DNA from: Pontederia crassipes
Lineage: Eukaryota > Streptophyta > Magnoliopsida > Commelinales > Pontederiaceae
Assembly (NCBI GenBank): GCA_030549335.1
Contig: CM060188.1
Span: 10,726,001 to 10,790,000, forward strand
DNA length: 64,000 bases
Direction: 5' to 3'
Shown here: positions 1-12,273 of the stretch, piece after piece
Numbering within the stretch: position 1 is the first letter of the stretch
Layout of the letters: each line of letters begins with the position of its first letter
Notes under the pieces: model-generated
The model's input: the letters and a program-made list of their open reading frames with translations, nothing else
Told to the model about the DNA's origin: nothing
Databases searched by the model: none
Made by a program: the position numbers and the translations under genes

Positions 1-1490
1 AATTAATGTAACATAAATTTTATTTATTATAAGTTTTAATAATGATTAATATATTAATATAAATATATTATTATTAATTTAATATCTATTATTTAATGAT
101 GATAGATATTATATTAATAAATTTTATTTTAAATTGTTCTTATTTATTTCTTTTAACACTTACCTTTTTATTTCCTTTATTTATGCTCTTTGATAATTTT
201 TCATTTAATGTTATTTAATTTTAAATACTTACCTTTTATTTCAATTCCTATTTAATTTTATACCTATCATATTCCCTTCTTTTTTACCTTTCTTATATTT
301 CTTTCTTTTTTTCATTTTTTAACTTTCCTATTTTTTTCATTTTTGGTGTTCTTTTTAAAATTTGAATTGAATCGGGTTGAACTGATTCAACGGCTTGGTT
401 CAACTAATTGGTTCAATGTCAAAAAAGGATTTGGCATCAAACTGAACCGATCGTTTCACGGTTGAACCGATTGAATCTATCGGTCCGGTCCGATTTTGAT
501 AACATTGGAAAAAATTATAATCCGATAGTTTGATAGTTATTTGGTTTTCTAATGCCTCCGAAATTTGTCCCACAACACGTGTCATGAGCAAGTCTCGAAG
601 CGCATTACATGGTGGACAATGTAATAATTAAAACCAAGTCGACAAAACACAATAAGATTAAACAACGAAAGACGATAAACTTTTAAAATTATTCTACTTG
701 AAAACATAACATAAGCGATAAAACATAAAGAAACATATGGCACTAAGCCCAATAACATCAATGTGTATTATGGTGAATAGCTCAAATACATAAGAGACTC
801 GAAGTCTACAAATAAGTCTAATTCCAACATAATTCATAATAAAGGCTTGTATGCTGACTCATACATGACCCATAAATAACATGAAATATTAAGGCACAAC
901 ATGAGGCCGACACCATGTTCTAACCACTTTGAGCTCGCCACCAACTTCAACTTACTCTTCAATACATGTACGAATCCGAATGCAGGGAAGACACACCTTC
1001 CATTAGTTGTATGTAAGAGCTATAAAGATAAGCGATTCAATAATCCATAAGAACATTTCGATTTAAGCGATCATCAATGAACAATAAAGATTAAAAATAG
1101 ATCATTAAAGTAAATTCTCAATTTTCATATTTCAGTGTCATATATTCATTGCATTAATAACCTTTAATGCTCAATTATCCATATTCATAGTGGCTAAGAA
1201 TATTTCATTGCATTTATCTATGAAATGCCTAATATAACACAATAAAAATATGTTATAGCTACTTAACCTATTTTCTTAATTAGGTTATCAAGCAATCATT
1301 AATAAATCTTTACCAAGATACTTAGTTGTCCTTGCACCATTGGCCGGCCAAGCCATAGGTCGCACTAGCACCCAAATGACATCCCTAAGTCATGTCATTC
1401 CCACTACCCTTTTCACACAGGCCCACACAATAAATCCATATCCATACAACAAGAGTGAAGTATTTAATCTCAACGTGTCATTTCAATACA

Positions 1491-2898
1491 ATGATTTATT
1501 TTAATCCTACGTCTTATCATGCGATTCGACTTTTAGGTGAGTCAAATAATAACGTGACAATCATATCAATATAAGCATAAAGCATGGCTTGGATTATCAT
1601 GATATCGACTAAGGGTCAATTGATAGAAGAATCATTGAGTTAGAATTTTGAAATCATTCATTTCGGTCGACCGGTCGATCAGTTGCATGACTGATCGAAA
1701 TAGTAGCTTCCGACCTCTATTTCGCCTATTGGAGCAGTCAACCGCTCCCTTGGCCGATCGACCGATTTGAACAGTGGCTCCCGACCCAAACACTACAAGG
1801 AAACTATCGAATAGTAACGACAATTAGCGTATCAAAATACGATGATGTTAAGTCGATGCCAATAATGTCTCTATAGCGATGACATTGCGTCACCAGAAAG
1901 AGACGCTAACTGCCTCCTCATAACATCACATTAGTGTTGCATTGGCATTATAGAGAGTCTATACTAAATATAATGTCATGGAGATGCTACTTCGTCGTTA
2001 TTATTATGCGCGAGAACAAGAAAATACACGATAGATTATAGCATTGTATTGACATCGACAAACGACGGCACTAATTTAGTGTCACCGTATATGCGATGCT
2101 ATGTCGACGCCAATGACGAAATCGATGTGGGCGCTTTGTGCTGTGTTGGCGTCGACGTCATGCAACGCTACTTAGCGTCACCAACATTGCAACACTAAGT
2201 AGACGCCTTACGGATTAAATATTCCTATATATATATATATATATATATATTACCTACATATGTATTTCTACACTTACCTACACATGTATTCCTATATTAT
2301 ATGTTACCTATGTTATATTTGTTACCTATGTATATATTCGTATACTATATGTTAGCTACATTGTATATATTACATACATATGTATTTCTATACCATATGT
2401 TACATATATGTATTAAAATAAATTATTTTTATATTCTTAATCATGGAATTATGAGACTAAGTGACATGATTTAGCGCCAATATATAGACACAATGACATT
2501 GACATCGTGTTCCAATAATGGATATTAGCGTCACATTAGCGACACAAACGATGTCGCTGCTAATTTAGAGCCACAACTGCGTCAATTTAGCGTCTCGAAT
2601 GATTTATTTTAATCCTATGACATAGCATGCAATTCGACTTCTAGGTGAGTCAAACAATAATGTGATAATTATATCAATAGGGGCATAAAGCATGACATGG
2701 ATTAACATGATATTAACTAAGGATCAATTGATAGAAGAATCATTGAGTTAAAATTTTGAAATAATTTATTTTGGTCGATCGACCGGTTGCACGACCGATT
2801 GAAATAGTAGCTTTTGGCCTCTATTTCGCCTATTGGAGTAGTTGACCGCTCCCTTGGCCAGTCGACCGATTTGAATAGTGGCTCCCGACTCAAAGGTC
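1491..2898. repeat. Direct repeat pair of ~300 bp (1491-1790 and 2603-2898)
   Basis: The two blocks start with the shared motif aatgatttattttaatcc and run through the same order of landmarks (gattcgactt..aggtgagtcaa, attgatagaagaatcattgag, cctctatttcgcctattgga, accgatttgaa). I estimate about 10-13% divergence by eye. The first copy is cut off exactly where the CACTA-like end begins at 1791; the second continues into ggtcaatcgttcattcgg. Confidence 0.8.
1791..2602 (+). mobile_element. Truncated CACTA-type DNA transposon end
   Basis: The block opens with CACTACAAGGAAAC, the terminal motif of plant CACTA (En/Spm) elements. It then shows many short subterminal gcgtca / gacgct words in both orientations, as these elements do. 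The opposite TIR is missing: at 2602 the sequence passes straight into the second copy of the flanking direct repeat. No transposase coding is visible. It contains a (TA)n stretch near 2229-2250. Confidence 0.6.
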
Positions 2899-3130
2899 AA
2901 TCGTTCATTCGGTCGATCCGATGCTATGTCTGATTTGAACAGTGACTTTCGACCCAAGGGTCGGTTGTCTGTTCGGTCGATCTATGCCATGTCTAATTTA
3001 AATAGTGGCATTCTACTCTAAGTCGGACACTCGATTGATCGACCGATACTTCGTCCAATTAGAATAATGGCATTCAAATGTAATTTCACATATGGATCGG
3101 TCGACCACTCTACTTAACTGGTTGATCGAT
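2840..3130. repeat. Degenerate tandem units of ~65-70 bp
   Basis: Repeated modules carry the series 'aatagtggc', 'gaacagtgac', 'aatagtggc', 'aataatggc', each followed by a cggtcgatc-type palindromic word. They are strongly diverged. This is probably internal to the same old repeat as the direct repeat pair. Confidence 0.5.
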
Positions 3131-4091
3131 TTATGTTCAAAAATCATGAAATCAATTATGTAATTCGTTGTTCACAAATGCAATCGCACAAATAGTCATT
3201 CTAGGATTGACCTAACATTTTCCATACATTTAATTGCTCGTAACAACAAAAATCCGAGAAGAATGACTCTCATTTCTATATAAAATGTATATGCTAAAAA
3301 ACCTTGAAACAAACAACGAAACTATCAAGAAAATAAACCGAATCTATTCCGAAGAGTTCAATCACACCCTCACCCAAAGCAGGATTAGAACGAGAAATTA
3401 TGAGTTCACCTGTTATATACCTTGATCTCTAAATATTTCTAATGATGTTTCCACTTCTTCTAGCCTTCCTTTGCTCCCAACCGAGTTTCCATTCAATGCC
3501 TTGATATCCCAACTCCACTCCAGGACTTAGATCACCATGAAACCCTCTTAAGCTCTTGAAGATTGTTGCAGTCGAATGGGAAAGATGAGAGGGGAGACAG
3601 TTTTGGAGCTACTTTACCACACATTGTCATGGATAGATCTGCCCTCTAACTAATCTTATTTTTAGGAGTCTTTTGGTCTACTTTTTGCTTTAAGATTTTG
3701 AGGACAACTTTGTTCTCAGATCTCATTGTTTTTGAGGTTCTTTTTGTCTATTGGAAAATCAAGGTGTTACAGTTTTGACATGAAAATTTAATATCAATAA
3801 TTACTTTAGATGAAATCGTTTAAGTTATTAAATAAATTTTAATACTTTTAATCTTAACCTTGTAAATTTGTATTATTTTTAAACTTATATTTATTATTCA
3901 GTTTACTAAAAAATAAACCTGATGGATTGGTTTGATTAGACTCAATATCATCCCTGCTGGTACATTATATCACATAAACCTTTTTTTAAAAAAATTTAAA
4001 TTCTTAAAACACACGAATGAACTAAGGCCGTACAAATAACCCCAAAAAATCAAGTAGGCATTAAAAAAAGGCCATGAACATAGCTGATCGA

Positions 4092-4135
4092 AGCCCACAT
4101 AACAAATTGGACCGCCCTTCCCAAATGGAAGCCCA
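4092..4135 (+). promoter_or_regulatory. Paired site II elements upstream of MON1
   Basis: Two AGCCCA words (reverse complement TGGGCT) lie at 4092-4097 and 4130-4135, about 150-190 bp before the MON1 start. Site II (TGGGCY) pairs are common in promoters of plant housekeeping genes. No TATA box is evident, which fits a housekeeping promoter. Confidence 0.4.
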
Positions 4136-4282
4136 CTTATCGAAGGTTCCATGGACACCTACCGTTCTCGTTTCTTTCGTACTCCTCTCTTCGTTGAATG
4201 ATCGGTGAAAAGCAAAGTCGACGAACTCCTCCGATCGCCTTCGGGACCTTACACTTTTTCGAATTCTCTTGTCCTCTTGGCC

Positions 4283-7200
4283 ATGGATTCCAATGGCGCC
4301 GCAGCACATCCGAACCCTATTAGTTCCCCTGAATTGGAGCCGCGCGGGCCAATCGAGGGGGAGCGGGAGGAGGACCTGACGGTGAGCACCCTGACGCTGG
4401 AGGACTCTGGCGTCGCCAAGCGTCCGCCGGGAAACGGATCCCTGCCCCCAGATTTCTACTCTCCCGGTGACGAGATCGAGATCGTGGAAGAGGATAGTGA
4501 CGCTGCTGGAGGTTGGAGCTCAGCTGGGCCCTCGTCGCGCGCCGGAGGAGACGGCGGCGGGGGTTTGAGGGAGGGGTCCGAGCAGGAAGGAGAGGCTCCG
4601 GCGAGCCCGAGCAGCAGCGGGTACGCTGGGGAGAGAGGGAGCAGTGGAGCGTCCAGCGGCGTCGAGGAGGTCGGCGATGGAGCGGCATCTTCTGACGATT
4701 GGAACCCCAGCAGGCGGCATTCAGACGAGGTGAGTGTTGGGGCCGTCTACATGTTGCATTTTATTGGTTTTAGGTTTTTCTACCCATATCTAGTTAATTC
4801 TGTTTTTCTTCTGATTGTATCTATGAATCTTGTTAGTTACTTCGCTCAAACTTGAGAATCAATATTAAGGTAGTGAAATTCCACTAGATAAGCAATGTAC
4901 TTGCCACAATACACAAAGTAGCGGATAAGATATGTGTGCAATATGTACTTTCTGGAGTTACCAAATCCTCAAATCTGAGTGAGTGATTGGCATGAAATAC
5001 GTTTTTGTAATTGTGAGGATTAGATGGTTCGTGATCCATGCTGTGGGGGAGAGTTATCTATAAACACGGATTTGGCAAATGCCCATACCTTAATTATTAT
5101 GCACAATGTTTTAGTTGAATTACGAGTGATCTAATTCATAAGTTGACTTGACAATCTGTACAATATATGGACCCTAATTGTGATCAGCCTGCAGCGTTAC
5201 TCATTTAGTAACTGAATTGAGTTTTCTTGTGGCCCAGTGACCACTGGCCAAGCTAACTGTGACATCAACATTTGAGTTATTGAGTGTCATTCCAGTTGAT
5301 ACTTTTTTAGCTATTTCATTCCTAAGAAATAATTATATTTTGTGCTAATGGATATGTGAAATTTTTTATCCACTGAATCAATTATGTACTCGAATACAGG
5401 ATGATGCTTCAATTTCATGGCGAAAGCGGAGAAAACACTTTTTTGTTTTGAGCCACTCTGGGAAACCAATATATTCTCGGTATTTCTTCATCCAATTGAT
5501 TCTTAGCTAGTATTTATCTCACCCACAAAGTAGTTTTGATGTCCATTTTTTCTCAATTTTGATATAACTATGTTATGTATCTTAAAATATGTTGTCTTCC
5601 TGAACATCTAGTTATGGAGATGAACACAAGCTAGCAGGATTTTCTGCGACACTGCAAGCTATCATTTCCTTTGTCGAGAATGGGTATGCTGTTTAACCGG
5701 CTTATATGGCTATCAACCAGGAAGCCTTTCCATTTTACTTGGGGTTGGCTACTCATTACTGGTTGGCTTGTTTTGTTGATAAGATTGGTTTATTTTGTCA
5801 AAAGGAGCTAATACTTTTTTCAAATTCTTTTCCAGCGGAGATTGTCTTAAATTTGTACGAGCTGGGAATCATCAGGTTCTGTTCTCTTTCTTCCGCATTC
5901 AGCAATTAGTTTCAAGCGCTCCTACATCATTAATCATGTCACACACAAAGTTCTTTTGTAATAATCTCAGGTGGTTTTTCTTGTGAAAGGACCAATATAT
6001 TTAGTTTGTATAAGTTGTACAGAAGAACCATATGAGGCACTGAGGGGTCAATTGGAGCATATTTATGGTCAGGTAAAATTTTATAGCTCAACTTAATCAC
6101 TTATTTAATTATTTGCTTGAGTTCTTCAGGGAGAAACAATATCCCATGTGCATTTTTTCCATACTGATTTCTGCATCGTTCATCTATCACTCTTTGATCT
6201 TTTATCATCATTCTGGTTACAGGTGCTTCTTATCTTGACAAAGTCGGTTAATAGATGCTTTGAGAAGAATCCAAAATTTGATATGACACCTTTGTTGGGA
6301 GGAACAGATGCTGTTTTCTCCTCCCTTATTCATTCATTTAGCTGGTTAGTACGTATGCCGGTGTTGTTAAGCTTTTAACTTTATGAACTTGTTGAAACTA
6401 TTCCTCAAAAAAGGAAAAAAATGTTGAAACTTTCTGAGGTCCAGTGTTAAGCTACACATAGCTGTGCATTTTGGGGGGATATTCACATTCATACATGGGG
6501 AATTGCATATATTCCCATTTGAATTGATATTTGCATACATACTGTAGTAAGGAGTAAATTGCATGTGTATCCTTTACCTAGGTCTTAACCCATTCTACAA
6601 TTATTTTGTGATGAGGGGACAACATGAACGTAAAGTGGGGGTAGCCGAAATGAGGATGTTGAGATGGATGTGTGGTCATACAAGATTAGATAAGATTAGG
6701 AATGACCATATACGTGAACGAGTCGGAGTGGCTCCTATTAGTGAGAAAATGGTAGAGAATCGTTTGAGATGGTTTGGTCATGTTCAGAGAAGACTATTAG
6801 ATGCGCCAGTAAGAAGAGTAGATCAAATAATCTGGAGTCCGATTAAAAGAGGGAGAGGGAGGCCAAGGCGGACACTTGGCGAACTAATAGAGCAAGATCT
6901 ATTGGTGAATAATATACCGAAATGTTTGGTTACTAATAGAGCGGAATGACGTCGTATGATCCATGTAGCCGACCCCACCTAGTGGGATAAGGCTTTGTTG
7001 TTGTTGTTGTTGTTGAGGGAACAACAGCGGCACAATAGTGGAATTAATTCCTGCGGGTCACCATTTCCCATACAATTGCTTCTTTTCACGACGATTAACG
7101 TATCAAAACTGACACAAAAAAACAACGTGACACGAAGGTGTCAAGAAAACGCAGCACCAGATGAATCTACACTGCAACTTGGAGAACGCCAAAGAAGAAA

Positions 7201-10200
7201 GAAGCAATTGATTTCTTAAAAGTCTGAACTATAATAATCCACCAAATAACTCAGCTGTCCCCTTTTATAGGATTTAGAAATACAAGTTCTTCTCTAATTA
7301 GGACTCTCAACAGACTAGATAAGGAAATATTTACTCAACAAAAATTAAATACTAACAACTAAATGCCAGAAATTAAATACTAACAGCAATTGAATATCTA
7401 AAATAATTCAAACTCAACTACTAAAATTACTCAAACTTGGACTCCAAGTAATCTCATGTCTTGTAGACTGCAACATCATCTCCTACATCATTTTGACTAA
7501 TCAGGAAATAACTTGTATTATCTATATTGTTAACTTGCTTTGGAAAACATTATCAATGACCTGTTCTTGAGCTATTATCATCAAGTCGTCACGAGCATAC
7601 TTAAGTTGATTTCAAGGGTTTCAATATATATGTTTTTTTCAGGAAATCACATGAGGTACAATAAGTTTATATTGTGGGGTTTAAATATGTATGTTGACAA
7701 CTGCTTTCTTTCTACTTATTTTCAGGAACCCTGCAACTTTTCTTCATGCATATACTTGTCTTCCTCTTGCTTATGCAAGCAGGCAAGCTGCAGGTGCAAT
7801 TTTGCAAGACACTGCTGATTCAGGAGTTCTGTTTGCATTGTTGATGTGTAAGCAGAAGGTTTGTAAATTTTAATTTTCAGGCATCTAAATCTTGTCTGGT
7901 CAGTAATGTGCACTTATTCTGGTCCGTAATTTTGCTGATTCATCTTTGAGAATAAGATCCACAAGGATGCAAGTTCTGGTTGCCACATCATTATATTTTC
8001 TTACTCCCTGTTATTGAGACAACATTCCTTTGTAGGTTATCAGTCTAGTTGGAGCACAGAAGGCGACGCTTCATCCTGATGATATGCTCTTACTTTCCAA
8101 CTTTATTCTGTCTTCAGAATCTTTCAGGTAATTAAGTTTTTTCAAGATGGGAATGGGTCAAGCCTTGAAGTTTTATTGCTTGAGGTAGTGTCATTGACAT
8201 CTTTGGGAAGCACTGTGAGTTAGATATTATGATATCCATCTATTACAAGTTGATATCAAACTGAAGGAACCACGTTAAGAATATCCTCACAGAATGTGTT
8301 CTCGTTGGCATATTATATGCAAGTTTCATTTGAGCATTTATCCATATTATGATCCATCTTCTGACAAAGTATTGAAATGATTATATTTATTTGCTGAGCA
8401 CGATGAACTGGTGCCAGTTTAAGAGCCTTTTATGATGTTAATTTACAATAATGCCTAGAACCTTAGGTCATGGCATCCAAATCTGTCTGACACATAACTG
8501 AAACCCTTGACCTCTGCAAGAGAATTCAAGGTCAACTAATCCACTTTAGCATTGATTGGTAGGTCATGACATATATCTTGCAGGATTTTCTTTGATTGGG
8601 AAATAATCTGAGCTTCTAATTTACTTTGTTCAACAGATCTAGCTATATTTTTTTAAAGGCAAATAGGATGACGATCATGGTGACTGTCATCCATTTTATT
8701 AATCAATAAATCTTTACAGGAGAAATTTGTACAATGAAGATATCGACTGTAATTAGACCATTCTGAAATGTAGACACTCACCATGGACACTATATTTTCA
8801 ATATAGAAACGCTCGTTCCGAAATATAAAAGCATTTCTCCGTCGCCACAATAGTCATAGCAAGCAGATTGAAGTAATCCTTATTTTGTTAGAGACATATG
8901 TATAGGCACCCCCTTCCGAATCATCTCCTCGAAACGATCTTCAATATAGAAACACTCACCATGGACACTATATTTTCAATATAGAAACGCTCGTTCCGAA
9001 ATATAAAAGCATTTCTCTGTCGCCACAATAGTCATAACAGATTGAAGTAATCCTTCTTTTGTTAGAGACATATGTATAGGCACCCCCTTCTGAATCATCT
9101 CCTCGGAATGATCTCCAAAAGCTTGTTTCTGACGACATATTCAACACAAATGTATGCATAACAGTCCTGTTAGGATTTTTGTACTAGAGACATTACGCAC
9201 CGAATGAACACACATGAAATTTAAGGCGACACAGAGTTTTATTAGATAGAAAAATAGAAGAGGATTACAAATTTTTGAATTAATCCCTCCAAATCAGGAC
9301 ACCTATCTCACGATAAGAAAATAAATCAATTCTGAATCACATACAAATTCGTCCTAATATTTTGTTCAGACCCCTCCTTAGTGTGAGGGTGCCTTTTACT
9401 TCGAAGTGTCTTGGGACCAGATGAATTTCTAGTTGGGGTAGGATTCAAGGCATTATTAACAAGTCCAAACCTCTCTTGTCATAGTACAGCAAAAAAAATA
9501 AGTGATTTGAATCCTCTACTTCAATTTGCCAAAGCACAAGATGCATCATTGATTGTAACCCACCTCATCATATAGGATCTTGTAAGCAGCTTTTGTCTTT
9601 GTACTAACCATGCAAACACTTTGACCCTTAAAGGAATCTTAAGCTTCCAAATCAAGCGACAGTCCTCTTTTAATTCTTCATCACCCTGAGTTCTATCCTC
9701 TAATTGTTTGTAAACTACGCGAGCAGATAACTGACTAGAGTTCCACTTCCACCCATCCCTTTTTGTAAAATCCAAGGAGAAGTCATTAACAATCTCTAAG
9801 AGTAGCAGCAAATCTTCCATTATCTTATCCGACAGATTGGACTGAAAAGAAGGCATCCAGGTCCCTCCTTGTCGGGAACTATGCCAGCTCTCAGCCAATG
9901 ACTGGTCCAATGCCAGAGCATATAATGTAGATCTATCTGTATTTGTGATTTGTCAACTTTTTTTCAGGGAAACCAAAATGGTTTGTATAGATCAGAACAG
10001 CATATTCATTTGGTTTCAGTGTTCCATTTTGTTAACTTATCTAATAGAGTTTTTTCTCTTATAACAAACTCATAAGAATTGTGTACTCCCAGTTTTAGAA
10101 AAGAAAGGGAAAAAAATTGATGCACCCTTCTTTAGCCATTCAGACAACAAAATCACCTGGAACTATTGTGTCATCTTCTTTTAATTCTTGGTCAAATTTT

Positions 10201-12273
10201 ATTTCTTTCTGTACGGCATGCTTGAATTTTAATCGTGCAATCTTGGTAATGCAGCTAAATTTATGTGGCACGTACAAGTTCCTTTTGGGGAATCATTATA
10301 TTTCATTTGTTGGCAATTCTTAATCACTTAACTAAGGATGCTGTTTATATACTATCTTTTTGCAGGACCTCAGAATCATTCTCACCAATTTGTTTACCAA
10401 GATACAATTCCATGGCTTTCCTTTATGCTTATGTCCATTTCTTTGATGTGAGTAATGTTTAGCTTTTTAGGCCTTGTAAGCTCAATAACTTTGAATTTCA
10501 AAAATATTTATGAGATATCTGACCTAGGTTATCTGTTCCCATAATTGGAATTTCCATACATCATTCTTTACTTTCTTCATAAGACTAGGATGAGATACAT
10601 TCTGGCACTCAAAGGAAAAGATGAAATGCATTCTCAACAAGTTGAAATTATTTACAGGCAGATACTTACTTGACACTGCTTACTACCAATTCAGATGCCT
10701 TCTATCACCTCAAAGACTGCAGGTGAGAAGAATGCTAGGCAAAGATTTTCATTTGCAGTTTTGCATTCTTATGTAAGTTATGTCATTCATCTTCTCTACA
10801 TTGTAACTCCTGTTCTGTTAACTTAATAAAGGATTCGCATCGAGAATGTTCTTCTGAAGTCAAATGTTCTTAGTGAAGTTCAGAGATCTATGCTAGATGG
10901 TGGTTTGTGTGTTGAAGAGCTGCCCCTTGATTCCTCACTTCATCCTGGATCTTTATCTTTTGACAAGTCAAATCCAGGATCTTTGTCGTCTAATTCTGGC
11001 ATAGGTGGCCCAGGTGGACTGTGGCATTTCATGTATAAGAGTATCTACCTCAATCAATACATATCATCAGAGTTCGCCTCCCCTATAAGCAGTTCAAATC
11101 AACAAAAACGGTATTATTGTTCGTTCTATGTAACTTGATTTCCAACCATTCTATTTTGCATGATAAAGTTGTTGTGCTGCAGATTATATAGGGCTTACCA
11201 AAAACTGTATGCTTCAATGCATGATAAAAGAACTGGTCCGCATAAAACACAATTCAGAAGAGATGAAAATTACGGTAAGAAACAATGACATTTCCAAAGA
11301 GTATGCGGGGTTATGTTTGTATCTGTTATCAGTGAAATAACTTGGTTTCCTTACCATGATGCTAGGATTTGCTGTTACTTAAATTTCCAAAATCATTTAC
11401 AATGCTTACACTCATTCCCTGCAGTTCTATTCTGCTGGATCACTCAAGATTTTGAACTTTATGCAGCATTTGATCCTCTTGCAGACAAGGTTCATTTCTC
11501 AACTTGATCTTCTGTGAAGTTCCATTTTTGTGTGTTCTCTCTCTCTATATATATACACACACACATATGAAGGGAAAAATATTTCTTTCTTAATGTTTCA
11601 GAAGTAGCCATCTTCTTACCCCCTCAAAAGGAAAAAAAAAATGTTTCCATTATGATTGGATCCTCCCTTTGGTACACTTCACCCCAACATGTGCTTTTTG
11701 TGAAAATATGCTGTTGGGAATGTAAACTTAAAGCATTCTTTTCTTTATCTATGATGATAATTACGTCTAGTACCTCGTGCTTTATCTTTTCTTGGGTCTT
11801 GTATGGATGCTTCTTTTCATGAGCTATGTTCCATGATTCAATTATCTAACATGAAACCACAATGGTGGTCATCCTTTTCCCCCCAAAAAAATTATCAAAC
11901 ATGAAATCCAGTGGCCTTATTTTCACATATTGATTGTTACAGCAATCTTTTATTGGTCTTATGTCCACACTTCATCTGAAATTGCTACTTGTTGAATCAC
12001 TTCAATCTTTTATTGGTCTTATGTCCACACTTCCTCTGACATTGCTACTTGTTGAAACACTTTACCACCTTAGTGGCTTATTAAATGGACCACCTGGCGA
12101 TTTATTTAATATGGGTGAAATAGGAACCTTAAATTTGCAACATTTGTAATCTGATGTAGACTCTGGTTTATTTGCAGGCTCTCGCAATTAAAATATGTAA
12201 TAGAGTGTGCCAATGGGTAAGAGATCTCGAAAATGAAATCTTTTTGTTGGGAGCAACCCCCTTTTCATGGTGA
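4283..12273 (+). CDS. MON1: Vacuolar fusion protein MON1
   Basis: MON1 pairs with CCZ1 as the exchange factor that loads Rab7-type (RABG3) GTPases on late endosomes, driving endosome-to-vacuole fusion. Fourteen exons join in frame: 4283-4729, 5400-5479, 5612-5683, 5836-5875, 5971-6072, 6223-6344, 7726-7858, 8036-8127, 10366-10447, 10658-10722, 10832-11110, 11183-11274, 11425-11489, 12178-12273. The product is 588 aa, close to the usual plant length (~600). Residues 1-150 are acidic, Gly/Ser-rich and probably disordered. The longin-type core follows, with family blocks [46 protein letters not shown] and the C-terminal [13 protein letters not shown]. The ATG at 4283 was chosen because the in-frame sequence upstream has no other ATG. 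Exon 4 is only 40 nt, and exon 11 uses a weak AATAAAG acceptor. Introns 6 and 8 hold LINE fragments and intron 13 a 60-bp tandem duplication; all splice sites flanking them are intact. Confidence 0.95.
6613..7026 (+). mobile_element. 5'-truncated RTE-clade LINE tail in MON1 intron 6
   Basis: The element body (6626-7013, ~388 bp) encodes the C-terminal end of an RTE reverse transcriptase, with the hallmark stretches [25 protein letters not shown] and [13 protein letters not shown]. It ends in the RTE signature gaccccacctagtgggataa followed by (GTT)n. Flanking 13-mers TGAGGG(G/A)ACAACA at 6613-6625 and 7014-7026 differ at one base and look like the target site duplication. The reading frame is open for ~110 codons but is only a fragment. 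Confidence 0.85.
8635..9944 (-). mobile_element. 5'-truncated L1-type LINE fragment in MON1 intron 8
   Basis: On the minus strand, 9910-9521 encodes a 129-aa zf-RVT (reverse transcriptase zinc-binding) segment, including [20 protein letters not shown]. This is followed by a WRRRNAFIF-type C-terminal region at 8850-8653 and an A-rich end at ~8651. Flanking 16-mers at 8635-8650 and 9929-9944 (AGATCTAGCTATATTT versus AGATCTATCTGTATTT) match at 14 of 16 positions and are probably the target duplication. The catalytic RT core is absent, so this is a dead fragment. Confidence 0.8.
8775..9120. repeat. 178-bp tandem duplication inside the L1 fragment
   Basis: The segment beginning cactcaccatggacacta at 8775 recurs from 8953, a period of 178 bp. 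The copies differ by a few substitutions and a 4-bp deletion (agcaagcag versus aacag). The duplication arose after or during insertion of the LINE. Confidence 0.85.
11943..12062. repeat. 60-bp tandem duplication in MON1 intron 13
   Basis: Two adjacent 60-bp copies begin with caatcttttattggtctta at 11943 and 12003. They differ at only a few positions, so the duplication is relatively recent. Confidence 0.85.

Larger units (their letters stand above)
1..3771. repeat. Repeat-derived AT-rich mosaic, class unresolved
   Basis: No gene is visible. The stretch is AT-rich and carries a ~300-bp direct repeat, a truncated CACTA end and degenerate tandem units (listed separately). The right edge ends in GGTGTTACA at 3771. 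Read on the minus strand this gives a TGTAACACC start typical of plant LTRs, so much of 3100-3771 may be an old minus-oriented LTR. No matching other end or target duplication was found. Positions 362-520 contain purine/pyrimidine-mirrored 'ggttgaaccgatt' type sequence resembling the interior of plant hAT MITEs. Confidence 0.45.
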
